Shown piece by piece: positions 26,620 to 35,819 of a stretch of 64,000 bases of DNA. Every line of letters begins with the position of its first letter. The first letter of the stretch is position 1. The notes under the pieces were generated by a model. That model worked only from the letters and a program-made list of their open reading frames with translations. It was not told the origin of the DNA and did no database searches. This DNA is from Gaoshiqia sediminis (GTDB lineage Bacteria > Bacteroidota > Bacteroidia > Bacteroidales > Prolixibacteraceae): positions 1 to 64,000 of the forward strand of contig NZ_JAPAAF010000013.1 in assembly GCF_025907915.1 (NCBI RefSeq), in the 5' to 3' direction. The translations under genes and the position numbers were made by a program.

Positions 26620-29600
26620 ATGTTTAAGATGAGAAAACTGCTCTTTGTGGTAACCCTCTTGTTACCCATGGCCATGATGGCACAGACTACCTACTACGTG
26701 AGCAGTAGTGGTGGAGATGATTCAAAATTAGGAACCAGCGAAAGTCAAGCCTGGAAAACCTTAAACAAGGTAAACAATTTAACCCCCAGGGCCGGGGACA
26801 AAATTTTATTTAAACGGGGAGATGCCTGGGAAGGCACTATTACCCCGAAAGCCTCCGGTACCTCTGGTAGCCCGATCACTTACGGAGCATACGGAACAGG
26901 AGAGAAGCCTAAAATCTACGGTTCTACAGAAATAACCGGATGGACATTGCATTCGGGGAATATATATAAAGCGACAGTTTCTGATAATATAGATCAGGTA
27001 TTTTTTAATGGTGAAAAATTAAAGGCCGCAAGATACCCTAATAGCGGTTATTTTAATATTAGCAATGTGAATAGTTCAAATCAGTTCACTTCGACTTCGC
27101 TGAATAGCGGAATAAATTATACTGGAGCAAAATGGATTGGACGTACAATAACTTGGGCTTTATATACAAAGTCGGTATCAGGATCAAGCGGTCAGACAAT
27201 TACGTTGGATTCTGCTCCTACTTATAGTTTAGGGGTAAATGAAGGATTTTTCCTTACCAATAAATTAGAGTTTTTAGATCAAGCCGGGGAGTGGTATTAT
27301 AGCAGCTCAAACAATACATTGTATGTTTGGACACCATCTGGCGATTCGCCTGCTAATTATCAGGTGAGAGGGTCTTATGTCGGTTATGGGACAAACATAT
27401 ATGATAAAGACTACGTGACGATTGAGAACCTTCAATTCCTTCACCATTCAGATAAAGCTGTTAACGCTGATTATTGTTCACATTTGACGATTAATAACAA
27501 TATCATGCTTCACCCCGAGAACTTTGGCATCTACGTTAATCACGACAGTTACGGGACTTACACAAACAACATTATCGCAGAAACAAACCAATATGGTATT
27601 AGGGGAGAAAATTCTTCAAATTCTATTTTTAGCGATAATCAAATTACAGATATTGGATTGTTTAATAAACTTGGGGTAACAGGTACAAATGGGTTTGCAG
27701 CCATTGGGATTAGTGTGATCGGAGACAATAACACCTTTAGATATAATCGGATAATTGGTGTTGGGTATAATGGAATTTCATGGAGAGGTCAAAGTGCGAC
27801 AATAGAATATAACTACATTAAAGATGTATGCCTCACCGTAGATGACGGTGGAGCGATTTATACGTTTAATCCGGGTGCTGTTTCAGAACCAGGTTCTCAG
27901 AATAGTATTGTTCGATACAATGTTATTGATAATGTTCCCGGCAATTCCGAAGGCTATACATTTGGGGCGGTATTTGGCGCAGGCATTTATATGGATGAAC
28001 GAACACACGATGTTCTTATCGAACACAATGTTATTGCCAATGTAGGGTATTACGGGATTTACCTCCATCAAACAGCAGACATCACAATACAGAATAATAT
28101 TGGATTTAGCAATGGTTCTAATATCAGACACGTTCGGAAGGCATCTGATCAAATTGGAAATATTGCCCAATATAATACTTTTTGTAACCCAGCATCAACA
28201 TTAGATAATTATGGCACCACTAAAGCTACTTTGGCGATGCAAAATAGCAATAGCATTGGTTTAACTTTAAATTATAACGAATATGTAGATCATCATAGAA
28301 CTCTACTATTTAGAGATATGGATGGATCAGCATACCCATATTTGACATTTTCAGAATGGAAGTCAGCAATGGGGATGGATACAAATTCAACATTTGATGG
28401 CACTGCCCTAAAGACCGGTGAAACGGAAAAATTATTCTACAACGATACCAAGCAGGACAAGACCTTTGATTTGGGGAGTAATACTTACCGCGATATTGAC
28501 GGGAATTCAGTGACCGGAAAGTTAACCTTGAAACCGTTTACCGGCAAAATTCTGATCGGGACTAAATTTGATGGAATTAGCAGCACGAACCAAGCGCCGG
28601 TTATCACCAGTCAGACTTTTAAAATTAGTGAGGACAAATTGATCAATGACCTGATTGGTCTGGTGGCAGCCAGCGATCCGGATCAGGGCCAGACATTGAC
28701 CTATTCCATCACCAGCGGAAATGAAGCGGGTTTGTTCTCGATCAATTCGGCTAACGGAGAGATTTATGCCAAGTCAAACATTTCGGTGAGTAGCGGTCAA
28801 ACGATTGTCTTGGGAGTCAAGGTAACTGATAATGCTGAAAGTCCACTTTCAGCCACTGCCAGTATCACCATTCAAATAAGCAGTTCAACCCCAACTGCCG
28901 ATACCAGCAGCCCGTCCGTTTCTTCTTTTTCTATTCCGGTAACGTCCACATCGCTTACCATCGCGATCAGTACCTTTACGGCTTCTGACAATCAGGCGGT
29001 TGCCGGTTATAAGCTAACGGAATCTGCTAGTTCTCCCCTGGCAGGCGACAATGGCTGGACAACTTCTGCACCGACAGCATACACCTTTTCGCAGGAAGGA
29101 ACCAAGACGCTCTACGCCTGGGCAAAAGACGCTGCCGGAAACGTTTCTTCATCCCGTTCGGCAACCGTCACGATTAGTCTGCCGGATTTGTCGCCGTCCT
29201 TTTCTGAATATCTGTTTGAAGAATCTGCCGGTTCAACGGTGGTGGATTCACAAGGTTCAAACGATGGAACGATTATGAATACCGCGACCCGGACTACCGG
29301 AGTCGACGGCAATGGCCTCGAACTGAGTGGAACCGGTTACATCAGTCTTGGTGAAGCATTTGGGGATAATGTGCAAAGCGAAGTTACCTTAAGCGCGTGG
29401 GTAAAACCGACCTCTGTAACAGGCGGGTATCAGGGTATCATTATGCATGGCGGCCCCAATGTCGATACCTATGCGCTTTATATTCGCCCCGATACAAAAA
29501 CAGTTGCCTTTAAAACCAGCGGTACTTCGTCTCCCTGGATGGAATTGGCGGGCGTGAATGAGCTGTGGGATGGAAACTGGCATAACCTGACTGTAACCTA

Positions 29601-31326
29601 CGATGGGGCTCAAAAAATCATTTATCTGGATGGTGTTGTAATTTCCAGCGCTGCCTCAACCGGATTGCTGGAGTCAGGACAGGGCTACAACTTATTAATT
29701 GGTGCAGGTAGAGACGATGCAAATCCGATTTATTTGTATCAAGGGCTGATGGACGAAGTCCGGATTTATAATACCGCACTTTCATCAGCGGAAGTCCGTG
29801 AATTGTCTCATTTGGCTGAGCAAGAGCCTGTTGTTGCGGATAACCAACAGCCAGTCATTCAGGATCAGGTTTTTGAAATCCGCAAAAACTACCAAACAGG
29901 CGCCTTGGCAGCTCAGGTGGTGGCCACGGATGCTGATCAGGGACAAGTGCTAAGCTATGCGATTGTTCAGGGAAATACTGGTGATCTTTTCTCATTGGAT
30001 GCCGCTACCGGTCAGATATTTGTACAGAATGTGATTGAAACCACCGGAACATATGCTGTGCCTATGGTGGTAGAAGTAACGGACAATGCTGCAAATCCTT
30101 TGTCGGCAAGTGCCAATGTGACAATTAATATCGTCATTAACGGGAAACCTGTTAAAGGGGAAGTTACAGCAAGTAATCCGAAGCGGGTCATATTGTATTA
30201 CGACGAAAGTCTTCAATCCACCCAACTGAAGAGTACCGAATTAGCTTCTGATTTTTCCCTGAATGGCAATAAAAAAGTACTTCAAGTGACCATTAGCGGA
30301 TCAATGATCTACCTGGATCTTGATTCAGAATATCAATATGGCGATGAGATTATTGTAAGCTATACGAAAGGGTCGAGTCCAATAATCGACATCCATGGAA
30401 ATGAGATTGCTTCTTTTTCGGGATATGTGGTGATCAATAATATTGAGAATACCACGCCTCAAATTACCAATCAGGTGTTTGCGATTCAGGAAGCCACGGC
30501 TCAGGGAACCATCATTGGGCAAGTAACGGCAAGCGGTCCGTCCGCGATGACATATGCGATTACCGGAGGGAATGGGACCAACCTGATCGATGTGGATCCG
30601 GTTACCGGAGAGTTATTTGTGAAAACATCTATTCGGGCAGAAGACGATCAATCCGTTTTTTTGAATGTTGAAGTAACGGATAATGCGGCTAATCCTACAA
30701 AAGCAACGGCCACCATTACGGTGAACATCATCATTAAGAGCCGCATGGAAGAAGGGATTGTTTACGATAACAATCGCAGACGTGTCATCCTGACGTTCAG
30801 CGAACCACTGATTGAGAGCAGCGTTCCGCAACCTATCGATTTTCAATTGAGCAACGGCAAGCAGGTTGAATCTGTTACGGTGACCGGTGCAGAAGTAATC
30901 CTGGATGTGGACTCCGATTTTCAGGCAGAAGACCAAATCCTGGTCTCTTACGAAAAAGGGGTTTCGCCATTGTATGACTTGGCCGGAAACGAAATCGATT
31001 CATTTTCCGGATTCACAGTGGATAACAACATTCTTAAAAACCTGGAGTTGGATCCGGACAGCCCGGACGTACTGGCAGTTGATCTGTTGGTTTTCCCGAA
31101 CCCAACGAACGGGGCATTCACACTGAGGGCCAACAACCTGAAAACTGAAGTGTGCGAGTTTGCACTTTTCAACATGACTGGGAAACAGATCATGAAACAG
31201 GTGCTTTATGGTTCGAATGGCGATCTGGAGGAAAACTTTAGCCTGACTCATCTGGAACGCGGAACCTATATCGTTCGCCTGATTTGTGAAGATCAAGCTT
31301 CGCAAAGCAAGATTGTGATCATCTAA
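26620..31326 (+). CDS. T9SS-exported multidomain protein: beta-helix, cadherin-like, LamG and SwmB-like repeats
   Basis: A protein of about 1,568 residues begins with a signal peptide (MFKMRKLLFVVTLLLPMAMMAQ). It continues with a right-handed parallel beta-helix (to about residue 600; repeats such as NNIMLHPENFGIYVNHDSYG), a cadherin-like domain (NQAPVITSQTF...), an Ig-like domain, a LamG/concanavalin-like domain (LSAWVKPTS... IYLDGVVI), a second cadherin-like domain, an SwmB-like domain, a third cadherin-like domain, a second SwmB-like domain and a C-terminal T9SS type A sorting domain (VFPNPTNGAFTL... GTYIVRL). It should be exported and attached to the cell surface, perhaps binding or cutting a polysaccharide. 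The start at 26,620 gives the signal peptide; 26,629 is an alternative. The helix part is AT-rich relative to the rest. Confidence 0.85.
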   Translation: MFKMRKLLFVVTLLLPMAMMAQTTYYVSSSGGDDSKLGTSESQAWKTLNKVNNLTPRAGDKILFKRGDAWEGTITPKASGTSGSPITYGAYGTGEKPKIYGSTEITGWTLHSGNIYKATVSDNIDQVFFNGEKLKAARYPNSGYFNISNVNSSNQFTSTSLNSGINYTGAKWIGRTITWALYTKSVSGSSGQTITLDSAPTYSLGVNEGFFLTNKLEFLDQAGEWYYSSSNNTLYVWTPSGDSPANYQVRGSYVGYGTNIYDKDYVTIENLQFLHHSDKAVNADYCSHLTINNNIMLHPENFGIYVNHDSYGTYTNNIIAETNQYGIRGENSSNSIFSDNQITDIGLFNKLGVTGTNGFAAIGISVIGDNNTFRYNRIIGVGYNGISWRGQSATIEYNYIKDVCLTVDDGGAIYTFNPGAVSEPGSQNSIVRYNVIDNVPGNSEGYTFGAVFGAGIYMDERTHDVLIEHNVIANVGYYGIYLHQTADITIQNNIGFSNGSNIRHVRKASDQIGNIAQYNTFCNPASTLDNYGTTKATLAMQNSNSIGLTLNYNEYVDHHRTLLFRDMDGSAYPYLTFSEWKSAMGMDTNSTFDGTALKTGETEKLFYNDTKQDKTFDLGSNTYRDIDGNSVTGKLTLKPFTGKILIGTKFDGISSTNQAPVITSQTFKISEDKLINDLIGLVAASDPDQGQTLTYSITSGNEAGLFSINSANGEIYAKSNISVSSGQTIVLGVKVTDNAESPLSATASITIQISSSTPTADTSSPSVSSFSIPVTSTSLTIAISTFTASDNQAVAGYKLTESASSPLAGDNGWTTSAPTAYTFSQEGTKTLYAWAKDAAGNVSSSRSATVTISLPDLSPSFSEYLFEESAGSTVVDSQGSNDGTIMNTATRTTGVDGNGLELSGTGYISLGEAFGDNVQSEVTLSAWVKPTSVTGGYQGIIMHGGPNVDTYALYIRPDTKTVAFKTSGTSSPWMELAGVNELWDGNWHNLTVTYDGAQKIIYLDGVVISSAASTGLLESGQGYNLLIGAGRDDANPIYLYQGLMDEVRIYNTALSSAEVRELSHLAEQEPVVADNQQPVIQDQVFEIRKNYQTGALAAQVVATDADQGQVLSYAIVQGNTGDLFSLDAATGQIFVQNVIETTGTYAVPMVVEVTDNAANPLSASANVTINIVINGKPVKGEVTASNPKRVILYYDESLQSTQLKSTELASDFSLNGNKKVLQVTISGSMIYLDLDSEYQYGDEIIVSYTKGSSPIIDIHGNEIASFSGYVVINNIENTTPQITNQVFAIQEATAQGTIIGQVTASGPSAMTYAITGGNGTNLIDVDPVTGELFVKTSIRAEDDQSVFLNVEVTDNAANPTKATATITVNIIIKSRMEEGIVYDNNRRRVILTFSEPLIESSVPQPIDFQLSNGKQVESVTVTGAEVILDVDSDFQAEDQILVSYEKGVSPLYDLAGNEIDSFSGFTVDNNILKNLELDPDSPDVLAVDLLVFPNPTNGAFTLRANNLKTEVCEFALFNMTGKQIMKQVLYGSNGDLEENFSLTHLERGTYIVRLICEDQASQSKIVII

Positions 31327-31366
31327 GTCGAAATCTTATCCCTTGCAAGGGGATTAAGAAATATAG

Positions 31367-31422
31367 AAAGCCGGATCCGGTCGGGAAAAAGTATAATTTC
31401 CACTACCGGATCCGGCTTTTTG
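31367..31422 (+). terminator. Intrinsic terminator after the T9SS protein gene
   Basis: A perfect 14-15-bp stem (AAGCCGGATCCGGT / ACCGGATCCGGCTT) with a 23-base loop ends in five T residues, 40 bases after the stop codon. Confidence 0.8.
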
Positions 31423-31479
31423 TCTATTCGAAAACTATTGGGAGAGAGCAGGGCAAATCAAAAATTTTGGGGATCTTCC

Positions 31480-31640
31480 AATTCTACCCAAATTAAGTCC
31501 CTACGGGACTGTAATGCATTCAGGGCTATTTTTTCCTGTACTCATTTTATCTGGCATATCAGACGATCCCGGCAGGGATCAAATATGGGTAGAGAAAAAT
31601 AAGTTGCAGAAATACATCAAAGTCCCGTAGGGACGAAATA
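31480..31640. repeat. REP-like palindromic element pair
   Basis: The palindromic core GTCCCTACGGGAC (near 31,497) and its inverse GTCCCGTAGGGAC (31,622-31,634) face each other. Between them CTACCCA and TGGGTAG flank a further GATCCCGGCAGGGATC palindrome. The motif followed by GAAATA is typical of short dispersed palindromes in Bacteroidota. It lies between the T9SS gene terminator and the end of locus B; it is non-coding. Confidence 0.5.
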
Positions 31641-31667
31641 GCTTTTTAACAGGCAATAATGAATAAA

Positions 31668-32006
31668 CAGATAAAATCATCTTTCTTTTATACAATTCCT
31701 GAAACATTATTAGGATACACTAAAAAAATAAGGTCAATAAGGTTGTGGAGAATTGGCTCATGTTATACTCAGGTTAAAGAACAGGAAAAAGAATAAGGTT
31801 TTTGAAAAAATTATCCCTTTCTTCTTGGGATATGCCTATGGTTAGCAGGCTGCTGATTTGTCCGGCAACTGTAGGATGTACTCCAATCTTCAGGGGCCGG
31901 ATCGCCGCTTCGGCCGCTTTGATGCAGATATAGAGGAGCAGAGAATTAAATGGATTTCTTGTGGAAATTTGGATTAGACAGATAAAGTCATCTTTCTTTT
32001 GTACAA
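31668..32006. repeat. Two 28-bp direct repeats around a 283-bp spacer
   Basis: The 28 bases at 31,668-31,695 recur at 31,979-32,006 with two differences (AAAATC/AAAGTC and TTATAC/TTGTAC). The spacer carries a minus-strand open frame of about 65 codons. The arrangement looks like the scar of an insertion or duplication; no terminal inverted repeats or transposase are present. Confidence 0.5.
31774..31991 (-). pseudogene. Possible gene remnant downstream of locus B
   Basis: A minus-strand frame without a good start codon encodes a protein-like stretch (ICIKAAEAAIRPLKIGVHPT, then VAGQISSLLTIGISQEERDNFF) ending at 31,774. It reads out of the upstream copy of a 28-bp direct repeat. I do not recognise the family. 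It could be the 3' remnant of a decayed gene or a chance frame. Confidence 0.25.
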
Positions 32007-32071
32007 AAAAGCCTTATTTTTCTTTCTATAACCTTACAAGCTCAGTAACGAAAGAAAACACGATACCCTCA

Positions 32072-32947
32072 TTAATCAGCAACTGCAATGGGACAGAGGT
32101 ATTTTTCAATCAAATCTTTGGTTTCTTTGATGTGCGACTGGCTGGAGGCGCCGAACAAAACCGACTCAATTTTTGGAAAATTGCCCAGGTATTCAATTGC
32201 TTCTTTAGGGCGCAAAGCTCCTGCAGCCAGCACTTGCATGGCGATCGGACGAAACTCCTTCTCGTTCAGGTATTTTTCGTAAATCTCAATTCCGCCGCTC
32301 ATTCGGAACCCAATTTTGTTGATGGAACTGCAAATAATCGGATTTTCAATTCCGACCGAATTCAGTGCATCCAGCAAGGCAGGCATATTCATCGTGATAT
32401 ACCCGGGTTCGGCCTGATATTTTTTGCGGATATAGGCATCATATTCTTTAAATACCTCAAACATCTTCAATCCAAGGATCATATCCACCAACACATTCTG
32501 GATGAAAATAACCGGCGTTTGGATTCCCTTGAACATCTTCATCTCCGCATCAATGAGCAGTTCCATTAATTTGATAAAATCTTTGTTCAGGAAGGCAAAA
32601 CCCCCTTTGGCGAAGGTGCTGAATACATTCCCCGGAACATATTGCTTGATGGTGCCCGCAATGCCCAGTTCGGTTACTGCATTGGCATATTTGTGGGCAT
32701 AGGGCATGCAGGGATAAATCAGGAAGTCGGCATATTTGGCCGGGTTGGCACGCAGGTGATCACAAACATTAGCAATACGGTCGTGGGTGGTACACATGAA
32801 GGTGTTGATCCCCAGGTCGATGGCCTGGTCTAGTACCTGTATGATGGCCCGGTCATCCTTAAACCGGATAGCCTGTGCCCTGGATTTCTCGTCGGATGCA
32901 TGGTTTACGGCAAAAAACTGGTTGTCGCCAAATAATACTTTATCCAT
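32072..32947 (-). CDS. Conserved TIM-barrel-like protein of surface-polysaccharide loci, function unknown
   Basis: The 291-residue protein opens with MDKVLFGDNQFFAVNH and has strongly patterned strand-helix repeats (GINTFMCTTHDRIANVCDH, FLIYPCMPYAHKYANAV, PVIFIQNVLVDMILGL, PIICSSINKIGFRMSGG), with VLAAGALRPKEAIEYL and VLFGASS near the end. This layout is that of a TIM barrel, resembling aldo-keto-reductase-type folds. Close relatives occur in surface-polysaccharide clusters, and I know of no assigned reaction. Its start overlaps the oxidoreductase gene by eight bases; the start at 32,947 is chosen because the extension upstream lies within that gene. It is the last gene of locus B. Confidence 0.7.
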   Translation of the reverse strand: MDKVLFGDNQFFAVNHASDEKSRAQAIRFKDDRAIIQVLDQAIDLGINTFMCTTHDRIANVCDHLRANPAKYADFLIYPCMPYAHKYANAVTELGIAGTIKQYVPGNVFSTFAKGGFAFLNKDFIKLMELLIDAEMKMFKGIQTPVIFIQNVLVDMILGLKMFEVFKEYDAYIRKKYQAEPGYITMNMPALLDALNSVGIENPIICSSINKIGFRMSGGIEIYEKYLNEKEFRPIAMQVLAAGALRPKEAIEYLGNFPKIESVLFGASSQSHIKETKDLIEKYLCPIAVAD

Positions 32948-33965
32948 GATGGTTGTTTTTCGAGTTGTCAATAAGCATTTCAATGACTTTGTCGGTGTAG
33001 AGTCCTTGTTCGAAGGTATTGTATTCTGCCTTGTTCCGGTTAATGATGCTGTCCACAAAATAATCCAGTTGGGCACTGTATTCTTCGCCGCGAAGGTAAA
33101 AATCAACCGGAATGGCCAAATCTGTGATGTACTTGGTCGTCCATCCTTTGTCGAGCCCTTCATGAGGGGCGGCCTCTTTCAGGTAGATCTTCAGTTCGGT
33201 AGCATCGCAAATCAGCTTTCCCTTTTTGCCCATGACGGTGATGGAGGTTGACATTTTCCGGTAGGTTTCATCGCTCCAGTTTACGGATAATACTCCGCTT
33301 GTGCCATCGTTGAGGGTCAACAAGGCATAAACAGCATCATCGACCCCTTTGGAATAAATGCTTTTAAGCAATATCCCGCTTGATTTTACCGGTCGCCCGA
33401 TGATTTCCTGGATCAGGTTGAGTACATGCGAGGCGTAATCGTACAAACAGCCGCCCCCTTCTTCGGGCTTCGACCGCCAGGTGCCTCCTTTTTCGCGGGT
33501 GACCACCGGACCGTAAGCTTCGCCGGTAAAGTGGGTTAATTCGCCCAGTATTCCTGTTTGGATCAACCTTCGAAGTTCCCGGAAGGTTCCGATAAAATGG
33601 TTGTGGTAGCCCACTTGGTTTACCAACCCTTTTTGGTTTACCAACGCAACAAGTTCTTCCCCTTCTTTCACGGTCAGGCTGAACGGTTTCTCGCAAAAGG
33701 TATGGATGCCCCGTTCAAGTGCCGATTTGACAATCGGGTAATGAAACTTGGTTGGCGTGGCAATCACAACAAAATCCAACGGTTCTTCGTCCAGCATTTT
33801 ACTGTAATCACTGTAGGTTTTTATCTGGCTGAATTTTTTAAAGGCGCTCAGCACCAGTGATGAGGTGTCGCAAACTGCTGCCAGCTTAACCTTGGGATTT
33901 GCCCCAATGATGGCCGTATGCGACAAACCCATTTTACCGAGTCCAATTATAGCTCCTCGTATCAT
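32940..33965 (-). CDS. Gfo/Idh/MocA-family oxidoreductase
   Basis: The 341-residue NAD(P)-dependent enzyme has the dinucleotide-binding IIGLGKMGLSH motif at the N terminus, VIATPTKFHYP, the EKPFSL signature with the catalytic lysine, and a C-terminal alpha/beta domain. Relatives oxidise or reduce nucleotide sugars or sugar residues in polysaccharide pathways; the substrate is unknown. Both its neighbours overlap it (8 and 32 bases), so it is translated with the TIM-barrel protein, which may handle the same metabolite. Confidence 0.87.
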   Translation of the reverse strand: MIRGAIIGLGKMGLSHTAIIGANPKVKLAAVCDTSSLVLSAFKKFSQIKTYSDYSKMLDEEPLDFVVIATPTKFHYPIVKSALERGIHTFCEKPFSLTVKEGEELVALVNQKGLVNQVGYHNHFIGTFRELRRLIQTGILGELTHFTGEAYGPVVTREKGGTWRSKPEEGGGCLYDYASHVLNLIQEIIGRPVKSSGILLKSIYSKGVDDAVYALLTLNDGTSGVLSVNWSDETYRKMSTSITVMGKKGKLICDATELKIYLKEAAPHEGLDKGWTTKYITDLAIPVDFYLRGEEYSAQLDYFVDSIINRNKAEYNTFEQGLYTDKVIEMLIDNSKNNHHG

Positions 33966-34692
33966 ATTTTTTGATTTTTAAGAATATTAAAATGACATGC
34001 CAGAAGAATAGCATCTGGTTTCCGATGTTTCGTTTAAATACTTCCGGACGAAGGAAAATCCGGACTAACCAACCTATTCGGAGTTTGAACCAAATGGGGT
34101 GAATCGGTTTTTGGGTGCCGGCAAACCAGTCGAATACATTCCCAATACAAATGACCAGATTTGCCCGGAGAAGTTCACGGTGTTTGATGGCCCATTTTTC
34201 CTGCTTTGGACAGGTCATTCCCACAAACAAAATATCAGGCTGAAAGGCGTTGATACTTTCTACCATCTGTTGGTTATCCTCTTCCGAAAATTCCAATTTA
34301 AACGGAGGGGAATAGGTTTCGATTGTCAGGTTTGGATAATCTTTCCGGGCACGTTCCCTGATTTTTTGAAGGGTACCTTCCGACGAGCCCAGGAAAAAGG
34401 CTTTCCCGTTTTGCTGATTCAACCGGGCAATAAAATGATAAAAAACGTCGGGCCCCTGGTTGCGTTTAATGTTTTTACCTTGAAGCAATAGCGAAGAAAA
34501 CGCAAAGTAAACACCGTCAAGGACCAAATAGTCAGAAGTCTTTAGCGCCCGTTCAAATTCTTTGTCCCGGGTGGAAACGCCATACGAGTTGGGGCTGATG
34601 GTGTTGATCACCCGGCACACATTGTCTCTAATCGGGATCAGCGCCAAATCATCCGAATAAACGGTGAAGCCAATTGTTTTAACGGTGTTCAT
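33934..34692 (-). CDS. WecG/TagA/CpsF-family glycosyltransferase
   Basis: A GT26-family transferase of 252 residues. Recognisable features are the YLVLDGVYFAF segment, the GKAFFLGSSEGTLQK segment, and the family signature ILFVGMTCPKQEKW followed by CIGNVFDWFAGTQKPIHPIWF. Members add ManNAc-type, glucuronic acid-type or related sugars to lipid-linked acceptors early in polymer assembly. It is one of the GTs of locus B, and its end overlaps the oxidoreductase gene. Confidence 0.9.
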   Translation of the reverse strand: MNTVKTIGFTVYSDDLALIPIRDNVCRVINTISPNSYGVSTRDKEFERALKTSDYLVLDGVYFAFSSLLLQGKNIKRNQGPDVFYHFIARLNQQNGKAFFLGSSEGTLQKIRERARKDYPNLTIETYSPPFKLEFSEEDNQQMVESINAFQPDILFVGMTCPKQEKWAIKHRELLRANLVICIGNVFDWFAGTQKPIHPIWFKLRIGWLVRIFLRPEVFKRNIGNQMLFFWHVILIFLKIKKYDTRSYNWTR

Positions 34693-34857
34693 GAAACTGA
34701 TACTGGAATGGATTTTTTGATAATTATGAGCGCAAATATTGCTCTCTGGGTGGTGAGCGGATATGAAATTTAATTTAAAATAGTATTAGATTAAAGTGAT
34801 TGCCGCGTAGTGATATATGTGATTGAATACTTTTGGGGGATTTATTTACATGGAACC

Positions 34858-35769
34858 TTAGATCTGAAAAGTTAGCTTTTTAATCATCCAAAGTAATCGG
34901 TATTTAAGTGATTTGCTATAAATGGAGTCTTCCAGCCATTTATCATACGTGAGGTTTGCATGTATGAAATTGGGGTGGGAGAGTTCATCTTCTATAATAG
35001 GAGACGATTCAATTTTTAGAAAATGGAGGTTTCCTTTTGTATTTGTGCTTCTCTCATCATCTCCTATGTTCTGTATCAAATTAAACTTAGGCACTACCGC
35101 CAATCCATTTTGAATCCACAACGAAAACATCCAGCGATATGCCCAGCTATTAATCTTCGATTCTTTCACTACACCCATTTTATAATGCCAATAAAGAGAG
35201 GATCTGGTTCTGTAGGGAAAGTTATATGTGAAATTTTTAAATGTATCTTTATCATCAAATCCGGATAAATCTCGATCAAATAAATCCCATGCTCGTTTCC
35301 AGGTTGCCCATCCCCAAGAGTTTGCATATTTTGAAAAAAAATAGGAGTTAGGAAATGTTTTTGATAGGCGTGGATTTAAATTACATCCATTTATAGCCAT
35401 AATTCTATTATCATCTGCATAGCGATCTAACATGGAGGAACAAAATTTGAAAAAGTCGGGTTGTGGTATGCAATCGTCTTCTAAAATGATTAATGTTTCT
35501 TCGCTTTGAAATACCCAATCAATACCACTGGTTATACGCTGTCGTAACCCAATGTTGACAGAAGAGTAGTCATACTTAATCTGGCAGTTCCAATCTACGT
35601 TATTGAAAATTAATCTTGATTTCTCAACATCAATCGCTTCACGTTCATTTCTGGGTCCATCTGAAATGACGTATAGCTTTTCTGGTTTAAGTTTTGCTAA
35701 AGCTTCAAATAACTTTAGAGCAAAATCTGGCCTATTGAATACTATGATTAATATCGGGGGCAATTTCAT
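34858..35769 (-). CDS. GT-A-fold glycosyltransferase (GT2-like or GT13-like)
   Basis: The 303-residue protein starts with PPILIIVFNRPDFALKLFEAL, has the DxD-like metal site in LIILEDDCIPQPDFFKF, and a GWATWKRAWDLF segment common to this group. It belongs to a family of nucleotide-sugar-dependent transferases of uncertain donor. The reading frame is AT-rich (about 35% G+C in a 60-base sample at 35,401) as in other locus B GTs. It lies 50 bases after the GT2 gene. Confidence 0.8.
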   Translation of the reverse strand: MKLPPILIIVFNRPDFALKLFEALAKLKPEKLYVISDGPRNEREAIDVEKSRLIFNNVDWNCQIKYDYSSVNIGLRQRITSGIDWVFQSEETLIILEDDCIPQPDFFKFCSSMLDRYADDNRIMAINGCNLNPRLSKTFPNSYFFSKYANSWGWATWKRAWDLFDRDLSGFDDKDTFKNFTYNFPYRTRSSLYWHYKMGVVKESKINSWAYRWMFSLWIQNGLAVVPKFNLIQNIGDDERSTNTKGNLHFLKIESSPIIEDELSHPNFIHANLTYDKWLEDSIYSKSLKYRLLWMIKKLTFQI

Positions 35770-35819
35770 TGGTGGCTGTTTAAATATATTTTGGTTGTAT
35801 TTCGTTGTAAAATATAAGG

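Noticed and set aside
31480-31640. CRISPR array
   Set aside because: Palindromes occur as facing pairs, not as regularly spaced direct repeats with unique spacers, and there are no cas genes.
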